A DNA stretch of 64,000 nucleotides from Hydractinia symbiolongicarpus (taxonomy: Eukaryota; Cnidaria; Hydrozoa; Anthoathecata; Hydractiniidae). Each line of letters starts with the position of its first letter. The stretch's first letter is position 1. Made by a program: the position numbers and the translations under genes. This document shows, piece by piece, positions 24,088-36,220 of the stretch. The stretch spans positions 32,843,828 through 32,907,827 of the forward strand of contig NC_079876.1 in the NCBI RefSeq assembly GCF_029227915.1, read 5' to 3'. The notes beneath the pieces are model-generated. The model worked only from the letters and a program-made list of their open reading frames with translations. It searched no databases and was not told the origin of the DNA.

Positions 24088-24339
24088 TGTTGCAAATTTG
24101 TTAGAGCAGTTTTGTAGATTTGTTGATCGGAAGCTCAATCCTTTTGGTATGGATTTGCATAATTATTATTTTAATTACTTTAGTATTTTTTAAACATCTG
24201 TATTGCATGGGCATATCTTTTATAAGTTGCGTACATAGTTATTGCATGTTTTATTCCCCCTTGTCACTTGTTTTGATATTAGCTAGCTAGGTTCTCCTGG
24301 TGGAATTTTTTCATACCTATAGCTAGCTCTAGCTAGTAG

Positions 24340-24718
24340 TGTAGTAGTAGTAATATTTATTTATCAATAAGTCAGGTACAATGTAAAACTAAATAAATAA
24401 ATAAATAATAATAAATATTTTGTTACAAAAATGACTAATTGATAGGAGACACCTATTAGTCGAAGACTATTCTGAAGGAGGCCACCAGTGTTTAATAATT
24501 AATGTCCTAAATAATTACCAATAAAAAACAAGTAAAACATTTGTGATAAATTAGGCAATGTAATTACTTAGAAAGATGCTATTTTGAACAAAATATCATT
24601 GAACATAGGGCTTCGTTATATTATTCTTTGACATAGATTCTGTGTTTTTATGAGTTCTCGTAGGTTTCCAAGCAAGATATAAATACAACATTTTTGTGTG
24701 CTTTACTACAATCAAAAA

Positions 24719-24759
<41 letters not shown>

Positions 24760-24811
24760 TTTGTAATTTTGAAACTGAAAAATATTATGTTTTATAGAAG
24801 CAAACAGAAAA
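24340..24811. other. Non-coding, with (TA)n tract
   Basis: An AT-rich stretch with AAATAAATAAATAAT near 24390 and a (TA)n run at about 24719-24757. A TTTTATAG acceptor-like site lies just before the transposase frame. The 24350-24520 part looks like an old LINE 3' fragment, but I could not anchor it. Confidence 0.4.
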
Positions 24812-27165
24812 ATGAAATACAATTGTCAATTTTGTGAGCACACTTCAGTTTGTTTTAAGTGGCTTATTAAACATATGTGGGATTTCCATTCATTATCTCA
24901 AAAGTTTGCTGTTGTTTGTGGCGTTTCCAGTTGCATAAAAAAATTCAGAAATGAGAAAAGTTTTCTGAGCCATCTGAAATTAAAACATGGAAACTTTTAC
25001 CTTAATCATACAACTGGTGTAACTGATTTTCCTGAAGCAGTGGGTACTTCAAAGCAGACTGAAGATGATGTAAATTATGAGACACCCATCAACAAAGATG
25101 CTAATGAGGTTGAATTGGATGATACCTGTTTTGATGATGTATCTGAATGTTCACCACTGTCACTTGATTTCGATTCAATCATTGCTGATATACTAGTCGA
25201 ACTCAGAGAAAGGTATTATGCAACTCAAAACGCTGTTTCATTCATTTGTGAAAAAGTGTGCAATATTCTTCGCATTGATAGAGAAGTGCACAAAAAGCAA
25301 ATTGTTAATTCATTATATGATAATCCTGGACCCTTAATTCATGAAGAGACAAAAATATTTCTTGATTGTGAAAGTCCTTTCAAAAAATCGCTTGATAGAT
25401 TCCGCAATGGGACAGTCTTGACTAACTTTGTTGCAAAAAAGCCTGAGTATGTGGCCCCCAGTGAAGTTTTTCTTGGTTACAGTGACATTGGTTCAAAAGA
25501 AACCATGCAATATGTCCCCATTTTCGAGACATTGAAAAGTATGTTATGCCATGAAGATGTGTTGGGTGAAGTTTTACAGCCGGTGACAGTGGAATGTCAG
25601 AATGGAAGATTGATCGCTTTTCTGATGGATCATTGCATCAAGCTAATTCCCTATTTTCTCATAAGCCAAATGCACTACAAATAGTCTTATATCATGATGA
25701 TTTCCAAGTTGCCAACCCTCTTGGGAATAAAACACATAAATGTAAAGTTTCAGGATTTTATTTTATATTGGGAAATTTAAAACCAGAGCACCGATCAAGA
25801 TTGAAAGACATTCAGCTAGCTTTGTTGTGTAATGCATCGTTAGTGAAAAAATATGGATATAAGACAGTATTAAATCCCTGCATTGAAGACATCACGAAGT
25901 TAGAAGAATTTGGAATTGAGATTGAATTTGATCAATCTTTGATAAAGTTTTTTGGACCTCTTTCGATGCTTGTAGCAGATAACCTTGCTGCCCATGCTAT
26001 TGGCGGATATTATCAGAACTTTTCCACTGTGGAAAGATTTTGTCGCGTATGTAATCGTGTGAAGTCAAGAATTTGTGATATGACTTGCCATGATATTTTG
26101 AGAACCAAGGAGGCATACGATGCACAAGTACTGAAAGTAGAAAAAAATCCAGAGCTGACAAAATTGTATGGTATCAAGGAAAGGTCAGTTCTGAACCAGT
26201 TAAAATATTTTCATATAACTACTGGTTGTCCTGGAGATATTGCACATGATATTTTTGAGGGTTTTGCTGTGGATTTTGTTTCAATGCTGGTTGTTATTTT
26301 TTTGAAAGATAAATTGTTAACAATACCACACATCAACAAAAAGATAAATTAATTTCCATATGCAGAAGTTGATAAAAGTAACAAGCCTCAGATATTGAAA
26401 GATCGACCTTTAACCCAATTAAGATTTAAACAAACAGCATGTGAAATGTGGAACTTGCTTCGCTTGTTTCCATTAATGATTGGCAATGATATAGATCATG
26501 ATAATGCTGCATGGATGTGCTTCATTCATTTTCTAGATATAGTTGAAAGGCTGTGTGCACCATCTTTTAATGAAGAGTTATGTAAACTTGAGGAAGAAAT
26601 CAAATTTTTTTTCGAAACATTTCTTACAATATTTCCAGATCACTCAATCAAACCTAAAGCACATTTAATCACTCACTATCCAATGAATATTCGTCTATTT
26701 GGTCCTCTTGTGAAGACGTTGCGGTTCGAATCGAAGAATGGCTACTTGAAGTCTTGTGTAGCTGCATCACGAAATACAATAAATTTATGCAAATCTATGG
26801 CTGTACACCACTAAATGCTGATGTACTTGTCCTCGTTACCAGAGAAGTGTTTTGATTTAATAAATAAAAAGTGTTCGATTTTTGGTGAGTTTATCAGTGA
26901 GGCGCGTGGCGTTACTCATCAGGGCCAAAAATACTACAGTGGAGATGCTGTAGTTTTATCATGTTTTGCTGGCAAGGTCGAATTTGGTGAGATTATATCT
27001 GTTTTTATTGTATATGATATACCCTATCTTATGTGCAACAAGTTGGAAGTATTATCTTTTGCAAAACATTTCAATTCATTTTCCATGAAAAGAATTCCTG
27101 ATGTGTATGCGTTAGTCAGGGTTGATGATTTGCATGATTATTATTATTATTATTATTATTATTAA
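24812..27165 (+). pseudogene. CACTA-type (tnp2-like) transposase, broken
   Basis: The N-terminus has C2H2 zinc fingers (CQFCEHTSVCF...H; CGVSSC...HLKLKH), followed by an acidic linker. The core includes YHDDFQVANPLG (about 25690), VADNLAAHAIGG (aspartate codon 25978-25980), CPGDIAHDIFEG (about 26226) and KAHLITHYP...FESKNGYLK near the end. These are conserved blocks of animal CACTA-like transposases related to plant tnp2; the acidic residues are the likely catalytic ones. Damage: a frameshift near 25600 moves the reading to another frame; in-frame TAA codons lie at 26350-26352 and 26812-26814 (the latter fits a CAA to TAA change). The tail runs into a (TTA)n tract where the LINE 3' end lies, so the true C-terminus is lost. 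It would cut and join the element ends in the nucleus. Family call fairly good; exact superfamily less sure. Confidence 0.75.
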
Positions 27166-27444
27166 CAATTTCTTTTACATTGACGTGTAAAAAAAAATAA
27201 AAAAAATTCTAGCTTCTCGGGAAAAGTCGCTAATTAAAGTCAATGAAGAAGGCAATTAATTTAGTTAATTTGACTTCTTTGCTTTGCATACCATCATCCT
27301 GAGATAAAGGATGGTTAGACTATAGCTTTTATTTTTGAGATCCTATATATTGCAAGGAAGTGGTATGCCAGAAAATTCGGGAAAAAAAAAACACAACAAA
27401 AACAAATCGCAAAATGCTATAAATACTAAATAAAAGTCTGCCTG

Positions 27445-30400
27445 TCAAATAAAACCTAATCCATTAATATACGGTTTGCACAACCTACAAGGGCAACTTT
27501 CTGGATTCCATTTCTTAATTTTTGACTTAAACTCTTGTAACGTTTCAGATGTTTTTATATTTGATGGTATCATCTGCCACAATTTTGGCGCAAAATTTGA
27601 GATAGTTTCAGTGCCATAAGTAGACGTTTTTGCTGTGCGATAGCAAAGTTCTCTTTCATTTCTCAAATTATAAGTGCTACTACGGAACAGAAAAATATCA
27701 CTTATTATATCAGGTGAGAGTTTGTTTTTAGCTTTATATATTTCTATAGCTAGTGTTTCAAGATTTTTTTCGTGTATCGTTTTTGATTTATCTCTATGTA
27801 ACAGTTCCTTAAATGTTGATGTATGGTCACAATAGATTATTCGAAGTGCTCTTACATGCAGATTATTAATTCTGTTATTCAATGTTCTATTGTGGAACAT
27901 CCATATCAAAGGACAGTAACTGAATTGAGAGGTAACAAAAGCCTTCATAATAACTCTTCTTTTTTGAGTATCCATGTAAGGTGCAACACGCGCTAACGCA
28001 TGTAGTTTTTGGCTGGTTTTCTGACATAAGTCCATTACATGCAAATCAAATTTTAATTTCCGATCAATTTTTATCCCTAACAGTTTCTGTTGGTCACTGT
28101 TTTCAATGTACGTGTCTCCAACGACAGCTTTTGTATCAAGTGGTAAGCTAGAAAGAAGATGGCTCTTTGCTTCATTGGCTTTCATACCGTTTTCAGCAAA
28201 CCATATAAACATTCTTTTTGCTGTTTTTTCAAGGTCTTCTACAACTTGATTTTTATCAGACCCATACGTATATGGGGTGTTGTCATCTGCGTAGCTAGCT
28301 ATATCAGTTTCAATCGTTATCAGAAATAAATCTATCAGGAAAACGTTGAAGAGTAGTGGGCCTAAAATAGACCCTTGTGGCACACCAAATAAGATGTCCA
28401 GTAACGTACTAAATGAGTTGTTTATTTTAACTCTTTGTTTCCGGCCAGTTAAATAGCTATGTATTAATCTCAAAGCATCCTTGTCAAACCCATAAGCGTG
28501 CAATTTAGCAATAAGTAAATCGTGATTTATACAGTCAAAAGCTTTAGACAAGTCTGTCAATAACGCTGCGTAAGATCCTTTATTATCTAGGCTTTTTTTA
28601 CATTTTTCGATCATTGCTATAAGGCATTGCTGCGTACTAAAACCTCTCCGAAAACCACACTGCTGCTTGTTAAAAATAGGTTGAAAAAAAGCTTCAATTT
28701 GTTCGTATAAGCATTTTTCGAATATCTTAGAGATATTAGGCAGTATACTGACCGGGCGGTAGTTACACTTGTCCGTACGGTCCTCCTTTTAAAAAACTGG
28801 AATGACGTCTGCGTTCTTAAGGCTTTTTGGAAAATTGGATTGGTCGATGTTATAATTTATGCTATTGCACAAAACATTTCCAAAAATGTCAGAATTTTCC
28901 TGTATTATTTTCGTTGGAATGTCAGACTGCTGTGTAGTTTTATTTTTATCCAAATCTTTAATTTTTTTTGTAACATCAGATAGGCTGACTCGTCTAAAAG
29001 AAAGCTTTTTTCCCGACTCGCCATAAAACTGTTTGATTTTGACAACACTTGGATGATTAGCAAATTTTGATAACGAGGTCTCAATAGATTTATCATTAAA
29101 AATATTATCATTTTGTGGATTTTCATTTAGCTTGATTCTAAGATTGGGAACAAGGTTGCAAAAATAATCATTGAAAATCGATGCTATTTCAAGGTCATCA
29201 GTGATAGTTTTTCCATTTTCAACTAATGTTATCAGCTCTTTGTTTTTGACTTTCTCAGTAAAGCAAGGTTTAACTGTATTCCAGAATTTTTTATTATCTG
29301 TAACACTTTTAATCTCTAAATTGTTATAGTAGGTTTCTTTACTTTTTTGTACTAGTTTGACACATTTATTTCTTTGCTTTTTAAAAGCAGTTTTATTTTC
29401 ATCGCTTTTGTTTTTTAAGTATTTATTACTTAGTCTAGATCTAGTCATTATTGCCTTATTTAACTCTTTATTCATAAAAGGTGCTTGGTTGGTTCTCAAA
29501 TATTTCGTTTTCTTTGGAGCATGTATATTAAGAGTGTTCATGACTTTGTTCAAAGATGCTTCAAGATCAATACCTAAGAAATCGGTTTCATTTAACGATT
29601 TAAAAAGGTCCCCCCGGAAAGTTTCATGGTCAAATTTTTTGTAGTCCCTATATTGTTGTATGTTCGGTTTACCCTTTTTAAATTTAGTTTTCATAAAAGT
29701 CACAGTCATCTTGTGGAAGTCAGATAAGCCTGTTTCCACAACATTAGTGTGTTGAAAGCTTGATGATTTGTTAGTAAGGATCAAGTCGATGCAAGTTGGG
29801 TTGCATTGGCTTTTAAAACAAGTAGGCTCTTTTACAAGGTTATGCAAACCATACATTTTTGCAAAATCAGAAAGTGGAATTTCGCTTGGTTCAGCATTGA
29901 AATCACCGATCACAAGAAGATTGTCATAAGTAGCAGAATGTTTAGCAAGTTCCTCTTCAATATATTGCAAATGTTTTTTCAAATTTTGTTTATGAGGGTT
30001 GTATACGCAACAGAGGAGCCACTTTTGTTTCCGCAGATTTATTTCCACTAATAAATATTCTGCATGGTTTTGAAATTTACAGGTAATGGGTCGGGATGGA
30101 ATATCTTGCCGTACATACAGCAGAATACCGCCACCGAAACAGTCTCGGTCTAGCCTGTATGGTTTGGTATAGCCATTGATAAAAAATTGTGCTGTGGGAA
30201 AAGAGTTGTCGATTTTAGACTCTGAGACCATCAAAATGTCAAGATTACCATCTACAGTCGCAGAAAGCATCTCAAATTTGTTTCTTATTGAGTTGATATT
30301 TATATGCCCAATAGCTACTCTATGAAGGTTTTTAATGCGCAAGTTATTTAATCTCGTATGAGCGTTTAACTCGCAGGGAATAGAATTGGAACTTGCAAAA

Positions 30401-30531
30401 CACTGTGCTGGCTCAGAGTTGTTATGACTTTGTTCGCAAATTTCAGAACACCATGATGATACATAACTATCGTTAGTGTGATCATTGTGTAAAAAATTTG
30501 TAATTTGATTTTCATCCCCGTTTTCAAACAC
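27445..30531 (-). pseudogene. LINE ORF2, endonuclease-reverse transcriptase, one stop codon
   Basis: The frame spans 1029 codons and is interrupted only once, by TAA at 28789-28791, where the surrounding motif (VIPVF-stop-KED) predicts AAA; everything downstream stays in frame. The endonuclease (APE/EEP fold) starts near residue 72: GHININSIRNKF, SESKID, VIGDFNAEP and a SDFHKMT block. The RT follows with SKAFDCINHD, GVPQGSILGP and SYADDNT (codons near 28293-28282). The C-terminus has the cysteine cluster CPCRLC common in CR1/L2-type elements. It would nick DNA and prime cDNA synthesis on the nick. The copy is probably young, because only one lesion is seen. ORF1 lies 42 bp upstream. Confidence 0.9.
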
Positions 30532-30573
30532 TTCTTTTTCAATTTCATTTGAAGTGCTTAACGAGGGTAAAAA

Positions 30574-31617
30574 TCAGATTCTGCTTAGACCATCAACAAA
30601 ATTTAAAGCCAAACGAGCCAAACCCCTACTATTCAAGTGAAGTTTACCTTGGTTGAGACAGTCTTGTTTCATATTGCTGTTATCAATAAATATTAAGTTT
30701 TTCGATTGACATAGACTTTCAATTCTTTGATTTGTGTCACTAATTTGTTTATTATAGTTGCCATCATATCTATTTACGATTCCAGAAATAAGAATTTCTA
30801 TTTTCTTATCTTTATCAATTTCGCGAATTGTGTGGATAACATTCTTCAGCTTTTTTACTGTGCCAATCCCGTTCGTAATATCATTGGTTCCAGAGTGAAT
30901 AATAATTGCATCCGGAAGTTTTCGTGAGTATGGCTTAACATGATCGACAATATCTTCAGTTGTAGCACCAGGCTGACAACGAATTCTAACAGAGTCTGTC
31001 TTTGATATTCCGTATGGTCGAATATGTTTTACGATTGAATCACCTACCACAATAATCTGTTTCCTTTCGTTTGATGTTATATTCAGATCAAGGTTTCTGT
31101 GTTCGTCGTGTGTACTTTTTTTGACGTCGTTAACATTTTTTTGATTTTTCTTTCGAGTTGTGATGTTAGCATCACCTAATTGATCATTTGAATTCACGAG
31201 AGTTGGCCGGTCGTTATCTTTCTTTTGTGTGGAGATATCGACACTTAAAGGTTGGTTAATCGTTTCTTTTGTATTATCATAAGTTGTCAGTTTAACATTT
31301 TTAAAAGTTTTCGACTCCGTTGCCATAGTAATATTATTCTGTGAAGGCGTCTCTGCATTTTTTGTGATATAATTTTCATCAGTATTTTTTAAGAACAATC
31401 GCAGGATTTCGTCCTTAGAACTCAACTGCTCCCTCAGAAATTGAATTTCCTTCAATAGGTGATCAATAAGAACTTCATTCTTACCGTTAATGATTTCACT
31501 CACGTCTTTTAAAATTTCAAGCTTCAGTTCTCGTTTTTCTGATTCCAACAACTTTTTGTTAATTATTTTTTCAGTCGAGCTGATGAAATTTGCTGTATTA
31601 ACTAAAGTGGGTGACAT
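30574..31617 (-). CDS. LINE ORF1 with SGNH esterase domain
   Basis: Intact frame of 347 residues. Residues about 15-80 are charged and coiled-coil-like (EKRELKLEILKDV...). A polar linker follows, and then an SGNH/GDSL esterase domain: VVGDSIVK (catalytic serine), HSGTNDI (asparagine block), and a C-terminal D...LHLNSRG with the aspartate/histidine region. Esterase domains in ORF1 are known from CR1-type LINEs; their role is thought to be membrane or ribonucleoprotein related but is not settled. In the same frame, upstream at 31624-31812, lies a further coiled-coil-like stretch separated by a TAA, so the original ORF1 may have been longer. Confidence 0.85.
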   Translation of the reverse strand: MSPTLVNTANFISSTEKIINKKLLESEKRELKLEILKDVSEIINGKNEVLIDHLLKEIQFLREQLSSKDEILRLFLKNTDENYITKNAETPSQNNITMATESKTFKNVKLTTYDNTKETINQPLSVDISTQKKDNDRPTLVNSNDQLGDANITTRKKNQKNVNDVKKSTHDEHRNLDLNITSNERKQIIVVGDSIVKHIRPYGISKTDSVRIRCQPGATTEDIVDHVKPYSRKLPDAIIIHSGTNDITNGIGTVKKLKNVIHTIREIDKDKKIEILISGIVNRYDGNYNKQISDTNQRIESLCQSKNLIFIDNSNMKQDCLNQGKLHLNSRGLARLALNFVDGLSRI

Positions 31618-32139
31618 ACTTTGTTAAGTGAAGTCCATTGGATTCTTTTCAAGATTGTCTATAAGTTTTTTGATGTTAATACTGTTTGTGGATTTGTTCG
31701 ATGTTACCTCCATCTTAAGTTTTTTTATCTGTCTGTTAAGTTTCGTGATTACCACCCTCTGGGTATTTATCATTTGGAGCAAATGTTCATACCTCTTTAT
31801 CACTACATTCAATGCACCAAATAATATATAATAATCTACAACTTTTTTGTTATGTTGTATATAAAATGTTAAGATAATAGTTTAAAAATGTTAGAAGAAA
31901 GAGAGTATGCTTAATAATACTGTGTTCCTACTTTTTTTGGAGTAAATTGAGAAGGTGTTTTTTGTTTGTTAGTTTTACTATTGACATTTTGTGACTTTGG
32001 TTAAAGTAATTGAAATTCACTATTTTGCAACCTTTTCCTTGTGTCAGATATTGACATCTTTGTGGTCATACTGTTTTTTGACCAGTATCTCTATTGAAAA
32101 TCTGTATCTTAACATTATTGTTATTTATAGTGCATAAAA

Positions 32140-34734
32140 ATGGTGTTATTTGACACAGAAATAATCTTGTTGGTTGAATATTTGAACATGAGAAAACGTA
32201 TTGAAGTTTTTGATACTGATGACTTAAAAGAATTAATTGAAACAGCCTTTTCTGCCAGTCCAGTGAAGCTTTCCCAAGAATACCTTGTGCAATATTTTGA
32301 CAGTGAAATCCAAGATTATTTAGATCTTGATGACGAAAAGGTCCTGGAAGTAAACAAAAAAATAAAGATTCTCCCAGTTGATGATGTTTCGTTGAATGAG
32401 TCTTTGTCACGTTCGTTTAACGAACCATGTGCAGCACAGCCTGACATGAACAAGGAAAATGATGAATCTAGCAGTAAAAATGAAAAATTGGTAAAGGAAC
32501 CTGACGAAAATGTTGAAAAATTATCTACTTTTAGTTGTGGTAGCTCTTCCAATACTAAGCCATGGCCACATCCATTTATAATTAAAGATAAAATGGTTCG
32601 GCCATCCACACTCAAACTTCTGCAACACAAAGTGAAACTAACTACTGCAGATGTGACATCTCTATTCTCTTCGATCTTGGATGAAGTGATTGAATATAGT
32701 AAGATCTTTCAGTTGTTAATATTTTTAGGTGTTTTCATTCATATTAATTTCCACTTTTTTTTTCAATATAAGCACTCCAGTAGTTATACGTGCAAGCAGT
32801 CAGTTGGTATAATTTACAGAAATTTTCATCTAAACGTCTATTTCTGGTAAAATGGGGTATGCATGTGGTGAAACTCACACACAGTGTTCTGCATGTGCAT
32901 TAGCGTGTGCTGTTTCAGTCTAATAAATTTTGTAGTTTTACGGATGCTATCAGTAGCAGGCATCAAAGATTTTTGAGTGTGCACTTGCTATTGCACACGT
33001 CTCCTGAAACAGACTGCAAGGATATAAAAATGCTGTTTAACATTGGTCAATATTTTTAGCTATCCAACACCATGGCAATACATGGAACTAACAATGGCGA
33101 TTTTGGTGAAGTGGCCTCATCTGATGAATGCATATCCAACAGAATTGGATGCTAAGGTAATGTTCTAACATGTTAGTCTCCTTTGAATCCTTGGTGTAAA
33201 CTTAATTATCAGCGTTTGCTAAAGTGTAAGCACTGCATCACTCCACGTTTAAATTTAAGTGACTCGTGTACCTCTCAAGTGAATGACTGATTATCTGAAT
33301 TCAGCTCTGGTTTATAATATGTTGCATGGCCTACATGTGAGATAATAATGATGGTAGCAGCGTACCCATAATGTTTTAAAATTTATACCTTTTAGTGGGC
33401 ATGGAAAAAAAAAACTGAGAAAATTTTTCCGTAATACTAGGAAGCGGAAATGTGGACAGCTTCCTGAAATAATCTTAATGAAAAGCAAGTTTTCTAAGCA
33501 ACCAAAAAAAGATGCTGCTCATGAAATTGAAGGAGCTATTAGAAGCAGCAATGTCTGGGGTGTTAAAAACCACCTACCAGCTTGTGATCCAGGAGAAGAT
33601 GATAGAACCATGGAGATGCATAGACGAACCCTTGTCAAGCAGTATAATGTGCATCATTATAACAGAAAGATGTCAGTATTACAGGTTGCTATGAATAAAA
33701 CATTTTCATGGCGGAGGAAATTGATTATTGAAGATGGGTGTGTAGCGGAATTATTTGATAAGTTCCCCCTGTTAAAAGAACCTCGACAGGTAAAAAGCAT
33801 TCAAGTTACAGATTTATATTATATTTTCATCGCCTGAACCATGTAAGATTTATAAGGAATGTTATATTTTTGGCTCGACTGTTATTTCTAACAATCGGAT
33901 CTATTGTTTTTAGCAAATATTTGAGCCTCATATTCTTATAAAATGTATTCCTAGTGCAAAAACTGGTGGTTGCTTTTTTCACGGTGAGCCAGTAATTTGT
34001 TCTGTGCAGGAAAATATTTAGGCTTTTTTTTTGTGTAGATTATTGATGAATTCAAGCGTTTAACTGAGTTGGATGTTGACCTCTGTTTTCAACAGCATTT
34101 ATCTAAAAATGCAGCAAAAATCATCAGATTGCAACCTCCTAAGCTACATATTGATCCTAATTTGATGGAGACAATTAGTTGTGAAGCTACATGTGATGGT
34201 GAGATGCACTTTTTTCCTTTTTACCAATTTGGAAATAGTCTGGCAATCCCTTAATGAGAATTCATGTGAAACAACAGTGTTTTCGAGAACATTGCAAAGT
34301 ATATTGGCTACATCTTTTTTTTTTGTAAGAGTCAAACCATTAGCTTGGGTTTTTCTTTTAGAGAAATATCAAATGTCCATGGTACTGCTGCCTCATCTTT
34401 TGAGAGAAGATGCATCCAACTTGTTCCAAAATTTTGGCAAAAAGACCTTTGTCCAAATATGTGCTACTGGTCATGTTCCTACGTTATCAGATGTGTTTAG
34501 GACGGGTGCAACATATCGTGTCGTGATCGATGGTAATGAGACGGATGCGACTGACAGCCTCATTATGGCTTTCGAAGTAGTGTTCGCCCTACATTACTTG
34601 TTTAACCTGGCTTATCCTACATGCTTAGAAGCCTTTTTCAGTTTTATTCAGAAACATATTATAAAATTAAAGGATGGTACAGCACCCAATTCAAAAGCGC
34701 TGAAGCTAATTTCTAAGTTAAACGAAATATAATG
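32140..34734 (+). pseudogene. SAMD3-like companion gene of the CACTA element, five exons
   Basis: Exons as seen: 32140-32698 (preceded by a TTATTTATAG acceptor), 33060-33156, 33396-33789, 34039-34198 and 34362-34734, with GT/AG borders. Exons 3 to 5 join in consistent phase. The product has an acidic, serine-rich N-terminal part, a block YPTPWQYMELTMAILVKWP, a basic segment, and a C-terminal block with LSDVFRTG...ALHYLFNLAYP. This matches the order in the animal family often labelled SAMD3-like, which accompanies CACTA-type transposases. Damage: exon 3 needs a one-base shift near 33420-33432, and the exon 1/exon 2 border is one base out of phase. Its role in transposition is unknown. It lies on the same strand as the transposase, with the LINE between them. 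Confidence 0.65.
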
Positions 34735-35188
34735 TTTTTTGGTTTTTATCTTTCACCTTAACTCTGTTTATGCAAAAACGAATCACACTTGCTCTATTAC
34801 GCGTGGTTGTCATTAATTTCGTTCAGTTTGAAATTCTGATCAAACATCATTTGAGATTTTCTTAAAACTGTCCGTGTCAAAATAGGGTTTTTTAGGTTGT
34901 ATTTTGCAGACCAGAATATCCAAAAAAACCAACAACTCGTGTGGTTCCCCTGTAAATTTTTTCATAAGAAAATCTTATACAATTGGATAGATCTCGAAGT
35001 GAAGATGAAAAAATGGTATATCTAAAATTTACTTGTTGCATTATCGGGATAATAAAGTCTGTTTAATAAATGACCAAAAGGGCTTATTAGTAAAATTATT
35101 CCAAAAGTATTTATTGCAGATTAGTATATAGATTATTATATTAGTGTATATTATTTATTTTTCAATTATGCCGTAGATAATTTTTATA
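34735..35188. other. Non-coding part of the CACTA element
   Basis: Downstream of the companion gene. No further frame or repeat seen. Confidence 0.4.
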
Positions 35189-35192
35189 TTAA

Positions 35193-35683
35193 GGATACAT
35201 GAAACATATTACCCATGTTGAGAAGAGTGTCTATATTTCCTAAACTGCGAAATAAAAGTATATATTTTCTGAAAGCCACATAAATTTCCTATCGAATAGT
35301 GTTATTTTTGTCATAAAATAATAAACTGGGAAAACGTAAAAAATTATCGAACACATTTTTCGAGTTGCCAACTTTCGAGTCTAAAAGGTACAGGCATTTA
35401 AAGCTTATCGCAAAAAATCACACCATTTAAATCTACTCCAATTGAGTACTAAAATAGTGTCTGGGTTTGGCTTTTTAGGGTGTAGTTCTGAATTTATATC
35501 GAAAGGTTGCTTTTCGAGCTTCTCTGTTGTTCTTTTTACCTTCACACTGTGAAAATATCTTAACAATTTATTTTTAAGAAAAAAACAGACATTTAAAATA
35601 AATATTCTATGAATTATAAGCTTTCCAATGATATAAAAATCAAAAAATTGACGAAAATAACGATTTTGGTGTTTCATGTATCC
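35193..35683. mobile_element. TTAA-flanked MITE
   Basis: 491 bp with terminal inverted repeat GGATACATGAAACA, flanked by TTAA at 35189-35192 and 35684-35687. The TTAA duplication suggests piggyBac-type mobilisation, though the GG start is not typical. No transposase frame. It is nested in the right part of the CACTA element. Confidence 0.65.
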
Positions 35684-35839
35684 TTAAAATTGTATCATAT
35701 TCCATGAAAGATTCCTATTTTTTTAACATTAACATTGTGACTTATTAACTTATTTATTCTATGAAAGATTCCTATTTTTATGCATATATTTTTTCTTTCA
35801 ATGTTATACTTTACTAGAAAAAACTTTGCACCAACTTTA

Positions 35840-36220
35840 GGTAGGGTAGTCATAAACTAGGTAAAGACAGTCATTTGGATTAGGTAAAGACAGTCATTAG
35901 GACTAGGTAACAGCAGTCATTAGGACTAGGTAACGGTAGTCTTTTACAAAAGACTCACCACGGTAGTAGAAATTACTACTTGACCTGAGTATATTCGACT
36001 TACTAAAGGTTGTCAACCCGACTCACGAAAGGTCGTCATTTACGAATGACTACCTAACGTCGTAATTCTTACTCACAATTGTGTATAATTTTGACTCTCT
36101 AAAAAGAGTAAATCTGACTCACGAAAGGTAGTAATAAAAACTCATAAAAGGTAGTCCCGATAGGCACTGTAAAAAGACTACCTTTCGGTATTCAATTTTA
36201 CTACCTTGCATCTCTCAGTG
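35840..36220. repeat. Right subterminal repeats and TIR of the CACTA element
   Basis: Repeated words such as GTAGTCATAAACTAGGTAAA, AGTCATTAGGACTAGGTAAC (at least two near-exact copies at about 35890-35930) and ACTCACGAAAGGT. It ends in CTACCTTGCATCTCTCAGTG. Confidence 0.75.

Larger units (their letters stand above)
27128..31830 (-). mobile_element. CR1/L2-like LINE with esterase ORF1, nested in the CACTA element
   Basis: Minus-strand non-LTR retrotransposon: ORF1 (SGNH esterase) then ORF2 (endonuclease-RT). The 3' UTR is 27168-27444, followed by a tract read as (TAA)n on the element strand (27128-27165), which abuts the transposase reading frame. The 5' limit is set at about 31830 by the end of coding-like sequence and is uncertain. 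Its position between two genes of the CACTA element shows it came in later. Confidence 0.8.
23057..36220. mobile_element. CACTA/EnSpm-type DNA transposon, about 13.2 kb, with nested insertions
   Basis: The left end starts CACTGAGAAA and the right end finishes TCTCTCAGTG, a short TIR of the CACTR class. Both ends carry dense subterminal copies of GTAGTC/GACTAC words, the classic CACTA arrangement. Inside are a transposase relic (24812-27165) and a spliced SAMD3-like gene (32140-34734), both plus strand, separated by an antisense LINE. Flanks read TTA on the left and TAT on the right, so a 3-bp duplication is not perfect; a 2-bp TA is possible. The family assignment rests on termini plus transposase motifs. 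Minus the LINE and the MITE the element would be about 8 kb. Confidence 0.75.

Noticed and set aside
29357-30051. Plus-strand frames with hydrophobic content
   Set aside because: Antisense to the well-supported LINE ORF2.
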